From NCBI RefSeq assembly GCF_900129395.1, contig NZ_FQVP01000001.1, positions 682,001 through 746,000 on the forward strand: a stretch of 64,000 bases of DNA. Direction: 5' to 3'. The stretch's first letter is position 1. Every line of letters begins with the position of its first letter. This DNA is from Pseudosulfitobacter pseudonitzschiae. Its GTDB lineage: Bacteria > Pseudomonadota > Alphaproteobacteria > Rhodobacterales > Rhodobacteraceae. The position numbers were made by a program, and so were the translations under genes. Below are positions 26,916 through 34,650 of this stretch, one piece after another. The notes beneath the pieces are model-generated. The model was not told the DNA's origin. It worked only from the letters and a program-made list of their open reading frames with translations, and ran no database searches.

Positions 26916-27254
26916 CTAAAACAGATCCAGTGCGCCCGCATCATCGTGTTGCGCAGCTGCATGTCCTGCATCTTCGATCAACCGCCGCGTGCTTTCCAGC
27001 CGCACCGTATCGCTCAGGTTTTGTGGGCGTTGATCAGGCTCGCCAAATTGCCGGACAAGCTCCGAGATATCCATCAGGGATTGATGCAAATAATCCAGCT
27101 TTTGCATCCCCGTGAGAAAGTCCGCTTCGGTCATGTCCAGATGTTTGAAATGCGCACCGATCAACAGTTCAACCTGCCGCACCTGCGCCGCAAGGTCGGC
27201 CAGGTGCGCGCCGGTGCGCGATGTCAAATGCGTGTTCCTGGGCGCCACAGTCAT
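26916..27254 (-). CDS. Small helical chemotaxis protein, candidate CheT/CheZ-like phosphatase
   Basis: 112 residues, predicted mostly helical. The central helix contains D54-Y-L-H-Q58 followed by SLMDI, a DxxxQ motif with the same spacing as CheZ (Asp143/Gln147) and as CheT of Sinorhizobium meliloti, which also has an LM/MMD-like continuation. A flexible region leads to an acidic-hydrophobic tail ending DDAGALDLF, reminiscent of the CheZ tail that docks on CheY. The start overlaps the cheY stop by four bases and it is the last gene of the operon. Function is inferred from motif and synteny; overall similarity is not established. Confidence 0.6.
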   Translation of the reverse strand: MTVAPRNTHLTSRTGAHLADLAAQVRQVELLIGAHFKHLDMTEADFLTGMQKLDYLHQSLMDISELVRQFGEPDQRPQNLSDTVRLESTRRLIEDAGHAAAQHDDAGALDLF

Positions 27255-27637
27255 AGCGGCCCCACCACGCTTTCAATACAGCGGCGCAGGTCGATGGGTT
27301 CGAACGGTTTCTTCAAATAGTTGTTCATCCCCAGTTTGCGTCCGTAATCGATGATCTGCTGTTCGGCTCTGCCGGTGATCAGAATGAACCCGATCTTTTG
27401 TGTTTCCGGCTGGCTGCGCAGGTGGTGAAGGAATTTCAACCCGTCCATATTGGGCATGTTGTAATCGGAGATCACCAGATGCACAGGCGTGCGCTGCAAC
27501 TGGACCAGCGCTGCGGCGCCGTCGTCCGAGGTGTAAACCGTCTGAATCCCGAACCCGTCCAGCGCCTGGGTGATCAGACCACGGCTTGTGGACATGTCAT
27601 CGACGACCATGATCCGAATTTGATCACGAAGTGCCAT
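27251..27637 (-). CDS. cheY: CheY-type response regulator (downstream copy)
   Basis: 128 residues, a single receiver domain: acidic pair D13-D14, phosphoacceptor D58 in SDYNMPNMDG, T88 in ITGR and K110 in YLKKPF. No output domain. In S. meliloti the CheY in this operon position is the motor regulator. The start overlaps the cheR end by 14 bases and the stop overlaps the next gene, so translation is coupled. Confidence 0.92.
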   Translation of the reverse strand: MALRDQIRIMVVDDMSTSRGLITQALDGFGIQTVYTSDDGAAALVQLQRTPVHLVISDYNMPNMDGLKFLHHLRSQPETQKIGFILITGRAEQQIIDYGRKLGMNNYLKKPFEPIDLRRCIESVVGPL

Positions 27638-28535
27638 GTGCTATCCCCTGTGCTGCCTGCAAATTTGAAGTGTTGATCTTACGTGCGCGTATCTTGGTGT
27701 AGGTGGTCGGCCCGGTGACGGAAAAACCCAGCTGCTCGGGGTTGGTCACCCGTTCCGAGTGCCCCAGGAACAACATTCCGTCCGGCAACAAAGCATCATG
27801 GAAGCGCGGCCAAAGTGCGTTTTGCGTGGGCGCATCGAAATAGATCACCACGTTCCGGCAAAATACGGCATCAAAGGCCTGCCGCATCGGCCAGGGGCTC
27901 ATCAGGTTCAGCTCCTTGAACCGTACGAGATTTCTCAGCTTGTCAGTCATTTGATGCGCGGGTTGTTCGTTCAACCGGGACGGCTGCATGAACCGCTTGC
28001 GCAAATCCTCGGGGATGTTGTCAATCATCCGGTCGGGATAGGTGGCAGAACGGGCAAAGGCGATGACCTTGGGATCAATGTCGGTTGCCAGGATGCGGAA
28101 ATCCTTGTCTTGCAGGCCGGGGTCCTTGTCCAACAGGTGCATCAGAATCGAAAACGCCTCTTGCCCGTTGGAGCACCCTGCAGACCAGATGCGAAAGCGG
28201 CCACCCGATTTCAGTCGGGATTGGGCCCGTGGCAGAACCTCGTCGGTCAGAATGTCAAAGTGATGCGGCTCCCGAAAGAAATGGGACACATTGGTGGTCA
28301 GGGCCGAGATCATCATGCGGCGCTCTTTTGCCCCTGCGTCGGAACCAACCAACGCCAGATAGGCCTCGAACGTGTCCAGCCCGGTTTCCCTCAGCCGAAA
28401 TCGCAGACGCGACTGCACCATGCGTACCTTTTCCGGCAACAGGATCAGCCCTGCCTCGCGGTAAGAGACCTGATGCAGCGCATTAAGCGTCAGCAGGCTG
28501 AGTTGGGGTTCGGATGCTTCGTCGGGGGCGATCAT
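27624..28535 (-). CDS. cheR: Chemoreceptor methyltransferase CheR
   Basis: 303 residues. An N-terminal helical domain (about 1-90) is followed by the SAM-dependent methyltransferase domain: TTNVSHFFREPHHF, RIWSAGCSNGQEAFSIL (SAM loop, near 118-133), ILATDID and VFCRNVVIYF. It methylates receptor glutamates for adaptation. The ATG overlaps the cheW stop. No cheB methylesterase gene follows, unlike most che operons. Confidence 0.93.
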   Translation of the reverse strand: MIAPDEASEPQLSLLTLNALHQVSYREAGLILLPEKVRMVQSRLRFRLRETGLDTFEAYLALVGSDAGAKERRMMISALTTNVSHFFREPHHFDILTDEVLPRAQSRLKSGGRFRIWSAGCSNGQEAFSILMHLLDKDPGLQDKDFRILATDIDPKVIAFARSATYPDRMIDNIPEDLRKRFMQPSRLNEQPAHQMTDKLRNLVRFKELNLMSPWPMRQAFDAVFCRNVVIYFDAPTQNALWPRFHDALLPDGMLFLGHSERVTNPEQLGFSVTGPTTYTKIRARKINTSNLQAAQGIAHGTS

Positions 28536-28990
28536 GCAGCATCGCTTTGCGGGGTGGGTACGATTTCGGAGAGCTCAAGCACACGGATCATCCGCTCATC
28601 CAGCAGGGTCAGCGCCTTGATCACGCCCGGCCCTCCCGCAGAGGCAGCGTCGGGAGGCGGCTGCAAATCCGCGGATGTCAGCGCGATGATGTCGGACACC
28701 GCGTCGACCAGAAGACCGGTCATCGTCTCCTCGTATTTCACCACGATGATCACATTGCGGTCCGTATGTTCACGCGGCGGCAGGCCCAGCCGTTCCGCCA
28801 GATCCATCACCGGCAGTACGGTCCCACGCAGGTTGATCACACCCTTCATGTAACTGGGGGCATGGGGCAGGGGTGTTGTGCGGGTCCAGCCGCGGATTTC
28901 ACGCACACACATGATGTCGAGCGAATATTCCTGATCACTCAAACGGAAGGTCAAAAGCTCAACGGGGGCACTGGATTTGGGATCAGTCAT
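28532..28990 (-). CDS. cheW: Chemotaxis coupling protein CheW
   Basis: 152 residues forming the CheW beta-barrel: LLTFRLSDQEYSLDIMCVREIRG near the start, MKGVINLRGTVLPVMDLAERLG in the middle and GLLVDAVSDIIAL near residue 100. It links CheA to receptors. It sits between cheA and cheR with four-base overlaps on both sides. Confidence 0.94.
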   Translation of the reverse strand: MTDPKSSAPVELLTFRLSDQEYSLDIMCVREIRGWTRTTPLPHAPSYMKGVINLRGTVLPVMDLAERLGLPPREHTDRNVIIVVKYEETMTGLLVDAVSDIIALTSADLQPPPDAASAGGPGVIKALTLLDERMIRVLELSEIVPTPQSDAA

Positions 28991-31119
28991 GAAGTCAGTT
29001 CCATCAGGTTGGGAGCAATGGCCAAGGTGCTGCCCTGGGCCTGTGCGATGATGTCGGAAGGGTCGAGGATCAGGGCGATCTGCCCGTCACCCAGAATGGT
29101 GGCGGCAGCGATGCCGGGTGCGCGGTAAAAGCTTTCGTCCAGACCTTTGATGACCACTTGCCTCTGGTCCTGGATTTCATCCACGATCAGGGCGGCACGG
29201 CTGCCGCCTTCGTCAGCGATCAGCAAAACGACAGCATCCAGATAGCTGTCCTGGGCAGAGCGATAGCCAAGTTCGACACCCAGATCGAACAGCGAGACAA
29301 ATTCACCCCGCACCCGCACGACATTCAGGCCGGGGCGGGTCTGTTCGAGATTGCTGTGGTCGATGGTCAGCGTCTCGATCACCAGATTGAGCGGAAGAAC
29401 CATGGTCTCGCCGGCAACCTGCACGACCATGCCGTCCAGGACAGCAAGGGTCAGCGGCAGGGAGATGGAGAATGTCGTGCCTTCGCCAGGTGTCGAGGTG
29501 ATCGTGATCCGTCCGCCCAGGGCCTGGATGGCGTTTCGCACCACGTCCATGCCAACGCCGCGACCGGACAGATCGGAAACCTCGGATGCCGTTGAAAACC
29601 CTGGCAGGAACAGCAGGTTGTCGATTTCCGTATCGGTCAGGGACGCATCGGCGGCGATCAGTCCTTTGTCCGTCGCAATTTGCTTGACCTTCTCACGGTT
29701 GATGCCTCCGCCATCGTCGGACACTTCGATGATGACGCGGCCAGAACGGTGGGCGGCTGTCAGTTTGACGACGCCCTGTTCGGGCTTGCCGGCGGCAAGA
29801 CGGTTCTGAGTGGGTTCCAGCCCGTGATCCACCGCGTTCCGGATCATATGTGTCAGCGGATCGGACAACCTTTCGATCACGGTCTTGTCCACTTCGGTGG
29901 TGTCGCCCTCGGTGACCAGACGCACATCCTTGCGCACCGCGGCTGAACATTCCCGCACGATACGCGACATGCGCTGGAACAGGGATTTGACCGGCTGCGC
30001 GCGGATCATCATCACGCTGTCCTGAATGTCGCGGGTCAGGCGTTGGAATTCCTCGAGCCCGTTCATCGCGTCGGAATGTGGGGAAAGCCCCGAAGATTCA
30101 AGGCTTTGCGAGAGCATCGCCTGATTGATGACCAATTCGCCGACAAGGTTTACCAGCCGTTCGATCCGGTCCAGATCGACACGGACAACCGATTTTGCAG
30201 CGGATTGCGGTGTGGCCTTTGCCTTGGCTGCGGGTGCTGGCGGCTGGGCGGGCTCGGGTTCCGCCGCAGGTGCAGGCGGCGGTGTCAGGTCGGGCAGGTC
30301 TGGCATTTCTGGTAGCTCAGGCAAGGGATCGTTTGAAACGTCCTGTGGTGCGGGCACGTCGGATGGGATCGGGGCAATGGTCAGGGCGCAGAGACCATCA
30401 ACGAATTCAAAGATCGAGACGATTTCGGCTTCCTGTACGTCCGCCGTCAGGACCACGGTCCATTTCAGATAGCTTGCCTCGGGGGCAAACTCGGTCAGTT
30501 GCGGGACCTTGTCGGTCAGGCAAGTGACCTCGCAGGAGCCCAGTTCCGCAAGAGCGCGCAGGATCATGTACGGTTCGTTGCCTGTTTCGTACAATTCTGG
30601 TTCGGGCGCGAAGTGGATGGTGAACCTGGCGGGTGCAGGTGCCGGCAGATCGGCAAGGCCCAGGTCCAGAGACAGTCCCAGGGGTTGGAATTCGATTTCG
30701 GCCTCGTCTTCCTCTGCAACCCCATGATCGCCCAGCAGCGCATCCAGTTCGGTCAGGATCGCGTTTCCCTCGGCTTCGGGCAGGATTCCATCGTCGCGGG
30801 ATTCTCGCACCAGGTCGGACAGGTGGTCGGCGGCCCGAAAGAACAGTTTGATCGCGTCGCCATCGGCCACCAGCGTGTTGCTGCGCACTGCGTCCAGTAC
30901 GGTTTCGTAACGATGGGCAAAGCGCACCAGCCCCTCAAGTCCGAAGGCGCCAGCGCCGCCCTTGATCGAGTGGACAGCCCGAAAGACCACGTTGATCGTT
31001 TCAAGATCACCGCTATCGTCGGCCATCGCTTCGAGACCGTCTTGCAGGGCTTCGAGCAGTTCTTCGCATTCGATGAAAAACGAGGCTCTGATTTCAGCCA
31101 TAGGGTCGGGTGCGGACAT
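28987..31119 (-). CDS. cheA: Chemotaxis histidine kinase CheA
   Basis: 710 residues with the CheA layout. P1 Hpt domain with phosphorylated H50 in VHSIKGGAGAFG; an acidic linker; a P2-like regulator-binding domain (about 165-260); a Pro/Ala-rich linker; the dimerisation helices; then the ATPase with HMIRNAVDHGLEP (N box), DDGGGINREKV (G1) and GRGVGMDVVRNAI (G2). A CheW-like P5 domain ends the protein. It phosphorylates the CheY proteins in response to receptors. It is in an operon with cheY upstream (11-base gap) and cheW downstream. Confidence 0.95.
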   Translation of the reverse strand: MSAPDPMAEIRASFFIECEELLEALQDGLEAMADDSGDLETINVVFRAVHSIKGGAGAFGLEGLVRFAHRYETVLDAVRSNTLVADGDAIKLFFRAADHLSDLVRESRDDGILPEAEGNAILTELDALLGDHGVAEEDEAEIEFQPLGLSLDLGLADLPAPAPARFTIHFAPEPELYETGNEPYMILRALAELGSCEVTCLTDKVPQLTEFAPEASYLKWTVVLTADVQEAEIVSIFEFVDGLCALTIAPIPSDVPAPQDVSNDPLPELPEMPDLPDLTPPPAPAAEPEPAQPPAPAAKAKATPQSAAKSVVRVDLDRIERLVNLVGELVINQAMLSQSLESSGLSPHSDAMNGLEEFQRLTRDIQDSVMMIRAQPVKSLFQRMSRIVRECSAAVRKDVRLVTEGDTTEVDKTVIERLSDPLTHMIRNAVDHGLEPTQNRLAAGKPEQGVVKLTAAHRSGRVIIEVSDDGGGINREKVKQIATDKGLIAADASLTDTEIDNLLFLPGFSTASEVSDLSGRGVGMDVVRNAIQALGGRITITSTPGEGTTFSISLPLTLAVLDGMVVQVAGETMVLPLNLVIETLTIDHSNLEQTRPGLNVVRVRGEFVSLFDLGVELGYRSAQDSYLDAVVLLIADEGGSRAALIVDEIQDQRQVVIKGLDESFYRAPGIAAATILGDGQIALILDPSDIIAQAQGSTLAIAPNLMELTS

Positions 31120-31130
31120 GATGCGTTCTC

Positions 31131-31496
31131 CTAACCGGCAACCATTTGCAGGGCTTTGATCAATTTCGCGGGGTCGAACGGTTTGACGATCCAGCCTGTG
31201 GCCCCTGCACTGCGTGCGCGCGCTTTCAGTTCCGGTGCGGCTTCGGTCGTGAGCACCAGAATGGGGGTGGCGCGGTGTTTGTGCTGACCGCGCACCGCGT
31301 CAATAAAGCCAAAGCCATCCATGCGCGGCATGTTGATGTCGGTGATGATCGCATCGGGCGCGATGCCGCTCAGAACTTCGACCCCGTGCACACCATCATC
31401 GGCAGTGGTCACGGTAAAGCCCGCGGGTTCCAGCGCCAGACGGATCATGTCGCGCATGGTGCGGCTGTCGTCGACGGCAAGTATGTTCAGGCTCAT
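31131..31496 (-). CDS. cheY: CheY-type response regulator (upstream copy)
   Basis: 121 residues, a receiver domain with D9-D10, phosphoacceptor D53 in ITDINMPRMDG, T83/T84 and K105 in IVKPF. In S. meliloti the first CheY of the operon acts as a phosphate sink, and the DxxxQ protein CheT acts on it; whether roles are split likewise here is unknown. The ATG overlaps the STAS gene stop. Confidence 0.92.
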   Translation of the reverse strand: MSLNILAVDDSRTMRDMIRLALEPAGFTVTTADDGVHGVEVLSGIAPDAIITDINMPRMDGFGFIDAVRGQHKHRATPILVLTTEAAPELKARARSAGATGWIVKPFDPAKLIKALQMVAG

Positions 31497-31762
31497 GTCA
31501 CCACCTCGGCAATGGTTTCGGGTGTCATGCCCATCCAGCGCATCTGTTCCAGAACCTTGTCCGAAACATTGATCAGCTGAATCCGATCCCCTGCGGTCTT
31601 GAAGGCAGAGAGGATCACCTGCATCCCCAGGGCGCCGAAATGAACGACCTGACCGGCGTCCAGCACCAGCGATTCGCCAGCGGGGCGCGCCGTCAATTCG
31701 GTCAGAACAGCAGGCACGCTGGACAGGTCCAGACGTGGTGGAAGCACGATTGGGTCAGCCAT
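31493..31762 (-). CDS. STAS domain protein at the head of the che operon
   Basis: 89 residues with an anti-sigma-factor-antagonist-like fold: LPPRLDLSSVPAVLTEL, then ESLVLDAGQVVHFGALGMQVILSAF. In active anti-anti-sigma proteins the second stretch contains Asp-Ser-x-Gly with a phosphorylated serine; here the equivalent is Gly-Ala-Leu-Gly, so regulation by serine phosphorylation is unlikely. STAS proteins precede cheY-cheA in several alphaproteobacterial che clusters; the role is unknown. It is the first gene of the operon. Confidence 0.8.
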   Translation of the reverse strand: MADPIVLPPRLDLSSVPAVLTELTARPAGESLVLDAGQVVHFGALGMQVILSAFKTAGDRIQLINVSDKVLEQMRWMGMTPETIAEVVT

Positions 31763-31852
31763 TCGGCAATCCTTTCAATTCGGGGAAGGGGCGCAACATC
31801 ACGATCTCCGCAAGCCTCGTCAGCAGTTGCCAACTGTCTAGCGGACGCATCG

Positions 31853-31867
31853 TTAAGAACGGGTTAC
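31853..31867 (-). promoter_or_regulatory. CtrA-like site upstream of the che operon
   Basis: On the minus strand GTAA-CCCGTTC-TTAAC matches the CtrA consensus TTAA-N7-TTAAC except for the first base. It lies about 90 bases upstream of the STAS start. CtrA controls motility and chemotaxis genes in Rhodobacteraceae, and chpT of the CtrA phosphorelay is in this window. Binding is inferred, not shown. Confidence 0.4.
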
Positions 31868-31972
31868 GGGGAATATCGTCTTGCCAAAGACACGGCGCGA
31901 ATGGCCGATGCGGGTCGCCAAAATCGCACCAAGGACAGTGTTTTCAAGTTATTGCGCGGTCGTGATGCACAT

Positions 31973-32003
31973 AAAAAACCCGGGGTGCGGAACACCCCGG
32001 GTT
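31973..32003 (-). terminator. Strong terminator after the methyltransferase gene
   Basis: An 11-bp perfect stem (AACCCGGGGTG / CACCCCGGGTT) with a 5-base loop, followed on minus by six T residues, 26 bases past the stop of the corrinoid methyltransferase gene. It ends the C1 operon before the che operon promoter region. Confidence 0.92.
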
Positions 32004-32028
32004 TAAATCATTAAAACTCTAGGAAAGC

Positions 32029-33111
32029 TTAGCCGCGCCGACGACGCCCGCCTGTGCGGCCTTCGCGGCCACGGCCTTCGTGGCCTGCCTTGGGGGCCAC
32101 TTTGTTAAAGCGAATCCAGTCCGTGCCGTGCGGGTCGTTGTCGGTCAGGAAGTTGGCGGCGCGAATGGCTTCCATTTCCTTGCCCGCGCGCGGCAGCGTC
32201 GAGCCAAGGCCGAACAACTGCACGAATGTCTCGTCGTCCATGTCGGCGGGCAGGATGATGCCGGCAGCTTCGACTTCGGCGCGTTTCTCGGCAATCTTCA
32301 GCGGACCGATTGGCAGGGCGATGGGGTTCATGATCGCGCTGGTCATGCCCGCTGCCATCGCCATGGGCAGGAATGCGTTGTTGATGCCGTGACGGTTGGG
32401 CAGGCCAAAACTGATGTTGGACGCACCACAGGTGGTGTTCACGCCCAGCTCTTCGCGCAGACGACGCACAAGGGTAAAGACCTGAAGGCCGGCGGTCGCC
32501 ATCGCGCCAATGGGCATGACCAGCGGATCGACCACGATGTCATGGGCCGGAATCCCGAAATCGGCGGCGCGTTGTACGATTTTCCTGGCCACTTCGAAGC
32601 GCACGTCGGGGTCTTCGGAAATGCCGGTGTCATCGTTGGAAATCGCCACGACCGGAACATTGTATTTCTTGACCAGCGGCAGGACCAGTTCCAGACGCTC
32701 TTCCTCGCCGGTGACCGAGTTCAGCAGCGGGCGGCCTTCGGCAGCGGCCAGACCGTTTTCCAGCGCACCGGGGACCGAGCTGTCGATGCACAGGGGCACG
32801 TCGACAATTGCCTGAACCCGCTCGACCAGGGCTTTCATCAGCATCGGCTCGACAAAGTTGTTGTCCGCATAGCGGGGATCTTCGGCCATTTTGTTCGAGA
32901 AGACGGCACCCGAGTTCACATCCAGAATGTTCGCACCTGCCGCAACCTGTGCCAGCGCGTCGGCTTCGACACGGCTGAAATCGTCGCGCTCAAGCTCTTC
33001 GGCCAGGATCTTGCGGCCCGTGGGGTTGATACGTTCCCCGATCACGCAGAACGGTTGGTCAAAGCCGATGATCGCGGTCTTGGTTTTGGATTCAACGATG
33101 GTGCGTGTCAT
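32029..33111 (-). CDS. Methyltetrahydrofolate:corrinoid methyltransferase family protein
   Basis: 360 residues of the pterin-binding TIM-barrel family (AcsE/MtgA-like): FCVIGERINPTGR, ANILDVNSGA, VPLCIDSSVPGAL, LLNSVTGEEERLE, VVAISNDDTG, HDIVVDPLVMPIG and CGASNISFGLPNRHGIN. Such enzymes move methyl groups between methyltetrahydrofolate and a corrinoid protein. The C-terminus ends in an unusual Gly/Arg-rich basic tail (about 20 residues, ending GGRRRRG). The ATG at 33111 has GAAGGA upstream. The methylenetetrahydrofolate reductase gene precedes it by 13 bases. No corrinoid protein or reactivase gene is in the window. Confidence 0.88.
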   Translation of the reverse strand: MTRTIVESKTKTAIIGFDQPFCVIGERINPTGRKILAEELERDDFSRVEADALAQVAAGANILDVNSGAVFSNKMAEDPRYADNNFVEPMLMKALVERVQAIVDVPLCIDSSVPGALENGLAAAEGRPLLNSVTGEEERLELVLPLVKKYNVPVVAISNDDTGISEDPDVRFEVARKIVQRAADFGIPAHDIVVDPLVMPIGAMATAGLQVFTLVRRLREELGVNTTCGASNISFGLPNRHGINNAFLPMAMAAGMTSAIMNPIALPIGPLKIAEKRAEVEAAGIILPADMDDETFVQLFGLGSTLPRAGKEMEAIRAANFLTDNDPHGTDWIRFNKVAPKAGHEGRGREGRTGGRRRRG

Positions 33112-33124
33112 GTTTTTCGGTCCT

Positions 33125-34054
33125 TCAGGCGTTGGCCGGTTGGGCAGCAGCGCCGCCGTTTTCAATGGCCCAGTGAGCGTTGGTCTTGATGCCGCCCAGC
33201 GGGAAGAAATGTACGTTTGTCACGTTAAAGTCGGGATTGGCAGCCTTATGTGCCGCAAGGTCCGAAATCACTTCGGTGGGCTCAAAGGGCAAAAGCAGTT
33301 TGGTCACGTCCTTGGCACGGCGTTGCAGCACGCGCAGGGATGCGCCCACGCCGCAGGCGACGGCGAATTTGATCATGGTCTGCAGCTTGGCAGGGCCTGC
33401 GATGCCGATGTGAATGGGCAGGTCGATGCCGGCTGCCTTGATGCTGTCGGCCCATTCGATGATCGGCTGCGCCTCGAATGCGAACTGTGTTGCCAGCGCC
33501 ATTTGCGCGTCGGTGCGGTTCGAAAAGTCCTGCTTCCAGCGCAGGGCATCGGCCACGTTGACGCCACGGCCATCGGGGTCGATGTCCTTGTTGCCTTCGG
33601 GGTGGCCTGCGACGTGCAGGCGGGTGAACCCTGCCTTGTCAAAGGCACCGGTTTCCAGCAGTTGCATGGAACTGTCGAAATCGCCGTGCGGTGTGGTCAC
33701 ACCACCGGCCAGCAGCAACGCCTGTTTTACGTCTGCCTCACCCTGATAGCGGGCAATCCAGTCTTCCAGCATGGCGCGATTGTGAATGATACGCGCGGGG
33801 AAATGCGGCATGACCGGAAAACCGTCGGCGTTCAGGCGTTTGGCGGTGGCGACCATATCCTCGATGGGGGTGCCTTCGATGTGGGCGATATAGACGCGCG
33901 TGCCTTCGGGCAGCAGGTCGCGGAAATTCTCGACCTTCTCGGCGGTGCGCGGCATCACCTCGATCGAATAGCCCTGCAAAAAGGCTTCGACCTCGGGCGA
34001 GATGCAGCCCGCAACGGGACCTTCGGGGGATTTCTTGAAACTGAGAAGTGCCAT
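33125..34054 (-). CDS. Methylenetetrahydrofolate reductase family protein
   Basis: 309 residues, TIM-barrel flavoprotein family. IEVMPRTAEKVENFRDLLPEGTRVYIAHIEG at the start, FPVMPHFPARIIHNRAML, LLLAGGVTTPHGDFDSSM, LHVAGHPEGNKDI and ALATQFAFEAQPIIEW follow the MetF pattern. The branch differs from housekeeping MetF and is seen beside methyltransferase genes in roseobacters. Together with its neighbour it would oxidise or make 5-methyltetrahydrofolate in C1 metabolism of methylated compounds. The direction is not known. Confidence 0.85.
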   Translation of the reverse strand: MALLSFKKSPEGPVAGCISPEVEAFLQGYSIEVMPRTAEKVENFRDLLPEGTRVYIAHIEGTPIEDMVATAKRLNADGFPVMPHFPARIIHNRAMLEDWIARYQGEADVKQALLLAGGVTTPHGDFDSSMQLLETGAFDKAGFTRLHVAGHPEGNKDIDPDGRGVNVADALRWKQDFSNRTDAQMALATQFAFEAQPIIEWADSIKAAGIDLPIHIGIAGPAKLQTMIKFAVACGVGASLRVLQRRAKDVTKLLLPFEPTEVISDLAAHKAANPDFNVTNVHFFPLGGIKTNAHWAIENGGAAAQPANA

Positions 34055-34087
34055 GACAGGGAACCTTCTAAACAGGGGAAAGGGCGG

Positions 34088-34384
34088 TCAGGCCCAGCCT
34101 TCGTTGTCAATCAGCGCCTTGATACGGGCGCTGTCATATTCTGTTTCAAGGCGCGTTGCCTCTGCGTCGGCGATCTGGTCGGGATCGCCGTCCATTTCAT
34201 AGGGGTCTGCCTTGCGCCATTCGGCCAGATAGGCGTCGGCGTCTTTGGCATTCACTTTCATCGCGGCACGGTCGATGGCCTGCTCGAACCGCTCGGGCAA
34301 CTGGCGTTTCGACCCGCGACGGCCCTTGCCCACGATCACCTGTGCCGGGATGTCCCGCCAATATACGATTGTCACGTCAGGCAT
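34088..34384 (-). CDS. PF13769 'virulence factor' family small protein
   Basis: 98 residues: MPDVTIVYWRDIPAQVIV, then GRRGSKRQLPERFEQAIDRAAMK and a polar C-terminal helix. Despite its Pfam name this family is a small cytosolic protein that recurs next to methylenetetrahydrofolate reductase genes in roseobacters; the function is unknown. The ATG at 34384 has GGGGAA upstream. It is the first gene of the three-gene C1 operon, 33 bases before the reductase gene. Confidence 0.75.
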   Translation of the reverse strand: MPDVTIVYWRDIPAQVIVGKGRRGSKRQLPERFEQAIDRAAMKVNAKDADAYLAEWRKADPYEMDGDPDQIADAEATRLETEYDSARIKALIDNEGWA

Positions 34385-34650
34385 CTGTGATTCCCCTTGG
34401 TCAATTTTGCCCTGTCTAAGGCACGGGGTCCGGCTGACGGTGGCGTTTTTCGACCGAAAGCAATCTGTCCGCGACCCTTTGCTATGCGATGGCCCGTCGC
34501 AGGGCCAGAGGCCGGGCGGCCCAAAAGGCTCATCATCATTATGCACGGTTCCACAAGGCGCCCGGACCGCGGCGATCACACAAAGGTGGCCTTGCACGGG
34601 AAGCATCAAAAGCCTATCGTTTGCTCAACTCGTTATGAAAGGCGCATACA

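Noticed and set aside
34385-34650. Possible small gene between the PF13769 gene and ppx
   Set aside because: Short frames exist on both strands but none has a ribosome site or familiar sequence; probably the divergent promoter region.
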